Assembly: GCA_014380825.1 (NCBI GenBank)
Contig: JACMJD010000205.1
Coordinates: 1 to 8,319, forward strand
DNA length: 8,319 nt
Reading direction: 5' to 3'
From: Phycisphaerae bacterium
Lineage (GTDB): Bacteria > Planctomycetota > Phycisphaerae > Tepidisphaerales > Tepidisphaeraceae
The notes below the pieces were generated by a model. That model ran no database searches, was not told the origin of the DNA, and was given only the letters and a program-made list of their open reading frames with translations. This document shows, piece by piece, positions 6,392-8,319 of the stretch. Both the position numbers and the translations under genes were made by a program. The first letter of the stretch is position 1. The number at the start of each line of letters is the position of its first letter.

Positions 6392-7585
6392 CTACGCATA
6401 CGACGCGCTGGCGGTTGCGCCGCTCGCGGTACGCCGTTCGGTTCGCTCTTTTGCAGCCCGCGATTCGTATCCGCTGGCGCGATACGCCTGCATCGGATCC
6501 GGGTCGATGTTCCTCCGCTTCCGCCACTCCACAAGCATTGGCCGAACGTCGGTCGCAAACGCATCGCGCAGACAGCATTCGGCGTCGATTATGTTCATCT
6601 TCGCCTGCGCCTCCTGCAACTTCGCTCGGTCGACCAGGCACGCCTTGACGTACAGCTCCTGCGCGGTCGTGGCGGTCTGGATCATCGCCTCGACTTTCGG
6701 CTTCAGGTTGTGACTCTGATCGACCATGTACGCGATACGCGACACATCGCGGCCATGCAGCTCGGCGGCGTTGCGAATCTCGTGGAAGATTCGAAACACC
6801 GCGTACGGATCGATGCTGCCCAGCGTTAGATCATCGTCCGCGTACTTGCGATCGTTGAAGTGAAACCCGCCGAGCATCGCTTCATCCAGCAGAAACGCGA
6901 CGATGTGCTCGATGTTCGCGCCGGGAAGATGATGCCCCGTATCCACGAGCACCTTCGCGCGCGGCCCGGCTTCTTTCGCGAAGACGTAGCTCATGCCCCA
7001 GTCGGCGATGTCCGTGTGATAAAAGGCCGGCTCGAACGGCTTGTATTCGACCAGCATCGTCATATTTTTGGGCATCGCATCGTGCCACTGTCGCAGGGCG
7101 CCGTGAATACGCTGCTTGCGCGTCGCGATGTCATCCTGCCCGGGATAATTCGTCCCATCGGCGAACCAAAGGCTCAGCAGATTGCTCTTCACGGCCCGCG
7201 CGAGATTGATCGAATCCATCACATGACGGTTCGCGTGATGCTGTGCCTTCTCATCTGCGCTGCACGCGCTTCCGAACTTGTAGATCTGGTCTTGAAAGAG
7301 ATTCGGATTGATCGATCCGATCCGCACGCCGTGCTTTTCCGCGAGCTGGCTGGTGTCGCTTGCGCTCACGCCCACCGAGAAATCCCACAGCACGTGCAGC
7401 GCGACGCTCGGAGTGCAGCCAGTAAATTGGTGAACGGTGCCGGCATCCTGCAACTTCTCTTCGATCGTCGCCGCCGCCGCCGGTTGTCGGAATTTGCCGA
7501 ATCGCGTGCCGGTGTCGGCGTAGCCCCAGCTTGGGGTTTCGATCATGAACTGATCGAGCAACGAAAAAAGTTGATCGCGTTCCAT
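6392..7585 (-). CDS. rhaI: L-rhamnose isomerase, RhaI type
   Basis: A 397-aa cytosolic TIM-barrel xylose-isomerase-like enzyme that interconverts L-rhamnose and L-rhamnulose, the first step of rhamnose catabolism. Family blocks appear in order: WGYADTGTRFG (20-30), INPNLFQDQIYKFG (92-105), WFADGTNYPGQDD (140-152), EYKPFEPAFYHTDIADWG (180-197), VDTGHH (214-219) and GFHFNDRKYADDD (240-252). The metal sites known from Pseudomonas stutzeri RhaI are all present by alignment: E180, D215, H242 and D289 for the structural ion, and H218, D250 and D252 for the catalytic ion. This is the RhaI subfamily rather than E. coli-type RhaA. RhaI enzymes can also act on L-mannose, L-lyxose or D-allose, so the physiological substrate is inferred. 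The last ~25 residues (from about 373) are Ala/Arg/Ser/Thr-rich and probably disordered. No rhaB, rhaD or transporter is visible. The ribosome site is weak (AGAG about 11 nt upstream). Upstream lies the palindrome-bearing 185-bp gap. Confidence 0.93.
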   Translation of the reverse strand: MERDQLFSLLDQFMIETPSWGYADTGTRFGKFRQPAAAATIEEKLQDAGTVHQFTGCTPSVALHVLWDFSVGVSASDTSQLAEKHGVRIGSINPNLFQDQIYKFGSACSADEKAQHHANRHVMDSINLARAVKSNLLSLWFADGTNYPGQDDIATRKQRIHGALRQWHDAMPKNMTMLVEYKPFEPAFYHTDIADWGMSYVFAKEAGPRAKVLVDTGHHLPGANIEHIVAFLLDEAMLGGFHFNDRKYADDDLTLGSIDPYAVFRIFHEIRNAAELHGRDVSRIAYMVDQSHNLKPKVEAMIQTATTAQELYVKACLVDRAKLQEAQAKMNIIDAECCLRDAFATDVRPMLVEWRKRRNIDPDPMQAYRASGYESRAAKERTERRTASGATASASYA

Positions 7586-7613
7586 TCACGTACTCTAGCA
7601 CGCCCCCACCCGG

Positions 7614-7635
7614 CGTGCAGGCTTCAGCCTGCACG
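7614..7635. repeat. REP-like palindrome, copy 1 (perfect)
   Basis: Arms CGTGCAGGC (7614-7622) and GCCTGCACG (7627-7635) are perfectly complementary around a TTCA loop. The element lies 28 bp upstream of the rhaI start and downstream of the M28 peptidase stop. There is no adjacent T-tract on either strand. With the second copy 124 bp away it looks like a small intergenic repeat family, although copy 1 could also halt peptidase transcripts before rhaI. Confidence 0.65.
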
Positions 7636-7737
7636 TCCACGGGAACGACGATACTTCTCATATCGCTAAAACGGAACATCCCTCGTGGTTGCTCGTTTCT
7701 GATTTGCGGAAGCTGGGCGTGCTGCCTCGACGGAATT

Positions 7738-7759
7738 CGTGTACGCTAAAGCCTGCACG
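7738..7759. repeat. REP-like palindrome, copy 2 (degenerate)
   Basis: CGTGTACGC (7738-7746), a TAAA loop and GCCTGCACG (7751-7759) match copy 1 in length and layout. The right arm is identical; the left arm differs at two of nine positions, one of which still allows a G-U pair. It starts 11 bp past the M28 peptidase stop. The flanking GGCGTGC (7716-7722) and GCACGCC (7755-7761) could form an alternative, longer hairpin. Confidence 0.55.
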
Positions 7760-7770
7760 CCGAATGGACT

Positions 7771-8319
7771 TCATCGAGTCGTCGGTTGTGTTGCGCTATC
7801 AAGTCGACGCGCAACGGGGACCGTCGGCAAGCTGCGATGTCCATCGGAGTCGTACGCCTCGACCGCGAACATCCAGTCATCCTTGTTGAAACCCTTGAGC
7901 GTAATGACGTTGACTTTGCCAACGTCGATGCGCTGTTGCCAGGTGGGTGAAGTCGTCTCGCGGATTAGTACCGCATATCCCGCCAATTCCAGATCCGGAT
8001 CGCGCAGCCAGCGGATGGTCGTGTCATACGACGGCTCGGCGGACATCGTCACACCATTGGGGCTCGCCGGAGCGGCGGCGAGATTGGCGATCGCGGCGGC
8101 GTTCACCCGCGCGACCTGCGCGACGTAATCGTAATCCACGTACTCCGGCACATCGCCATACGATCGACCGCTCTTTGTGACGACGTTCTGGTGCTGCCGG
8201 GAAAAGTCTTCATTTGGTTCGGTCAATCGAACCGCTGCAAAGCCCTGGCGAAGGAACGGAATGTGATCGCCACCGCGACCGAAGCGATCGCGACGATAGA
8301 CGAGCGAGACCTGAAAACC
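7771..8319 (-). CDS. M28-family metallopeptidase, C-terminal part with FN3-like domain (partial)
   Basis: The frame is open from the right edge to TGA at 7773-7771, giving 182 visible residues; the start lies outside the window. Visible residues 14-22 (GRGGDHIPF), the following GFAAVRLTEPNEDF and then RQHQNVVTKSG (41-51) match the end of the M28 catalytic domain. H43 fits the last zinc ligand (equivalent to His247 of Streptomyces griseus aminopeptidase), and VPEYVDYDYVAQVARVNAAA fits the closing helix. From about residue 84 a beta-rich segment (IRWLRDPDLELAGYAVLIR) resembles a fibronectin type III fold, as in secreted proteases. The likely role is an exported zinc aminopeptidase that trims peptides. 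The other zinc ligands, the signal peptide and the start are outside the window. It is on the same strand as rhaI but separated by 185 bp with palindromes, so co-transcription is uncertain. Confidence 0.85.
   Translation of the reverse strand, partial: GFQVSLVYRRDRFGRGGDHIPFLRQGFAAVRLTEPNEDFSRQHQNVVTKSGRSYGDVPEYVDYDYVAQVARVNAAAIANLAAAPASPNGVTMSAEPSYDTTIRWLRDPDLELAGYAVLIRETTSPTWQQRIDVGKVNVITLKGFNKDDWMFAVEAYDSDGHRSLPTVPVARRLDSATQPTTR

Noticed and set aside
6348..6641. 98-codon N-terminal extension of the ribbon membrane protein
   Set aside because: It would overlap the rhaI coding end by about 250 bp, is hydrophilic without a domain, and the ATG at 6347 fits the 44-nt gap after rhaI.
5841..6713. 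A 290-codon + strand open frame across the ribbon membrane gene and the rhaI end
   Set aside because: It crosses two real genes on the other strand, and its product has the composition of a shadow frame. The opposite strand has CxxC pairs and clear membrane helices.
6860..7669. A 269-codon + strand open frame opposite rhaI
   Set aside because: It is antisense to a full, motif-complete isomerase. Its product is Arg/His-rich without family likeness, as expected for the mirror frame of a GC-rich gene.
7251..7679. A 142-codon - strand frame overlapping the rhaI 5' end and the palindrome
   Set aside because: It is a shifted frame of rhaI with a short upstream extension through the repeat; no domain or ribosome site supports it.

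Overview
The window looks like a chromosomal fragment of a GC-rich bacterium, most likely a planctomycete of the Phycisphaerae side (Tepidisphaera/WD2101-like). This placement rests on the first ~186 nt of a 16S rRNA gene at the left edge and on the style of the proteins: zinc-ribbon plus membrane helix fusions, a DUF4159/squalene-cyclase-like protein, a GT39-like membrane enzyme, a RhaI-type rhamnose isomerase and an M28 peptidase. No database search was possible, so the taxonomy is an inference from memory.

Layout. Positions 1-186 (- strand) hold the 5' end of 16S rRNA. Positions 187 to about 1011 are an unusually long pre-16S leader with several hairpins and a clear boxA antitermination site. 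Two sigma70-type promoters drive it: a distal one with TTGACA-17-CATAAT and a proximal one with TTGACA-16-TAGTAT plus an AT-rich UP-like tract. Divergent from the rRNA unit, a two-gene + strand operon follows. Gene 1 (1273-4011) encodes zinc ribbon, membrane helix, alpha/alpha toroid and two DUF4159 copies. Gene 2 (4023-5516) encodes a GT39/PMT-like polytopic membrane protein. Its 3' end overlaps by 21 bp the 3' end of a convergent gene (5496-6347, -) for a membrane protein with three CxxC pairs. Directly upstream of that gene on the same strand is rhaI (6392-7585, -), with a complete set of expected metal ligands. A 185-bp gap carrying two copies of a REP-like palindrome separates rhaI from the C-terminal part of an M28-type metallopeptidase with an FN3-like tail (7771 to beyond the right edge, -).

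How it fits together. The rRNA unit is housekeeping. The + strand pair looks like an envelope module: a membrane-anchored toroid/DUF4159 protein next to a lipid-linked-sugar type glycosyltransferase. The - strand genes are catabolic, covering L-rhamnose isomerisation and peptide degradation, and suit a polymer-degrading heterotroph. I see no CRISPR array, transposase, tRNA, phage gene or defence island. The least explained items are the domain architecture of the 912-aa protein, the long rRNA leader and the palindrome pair.
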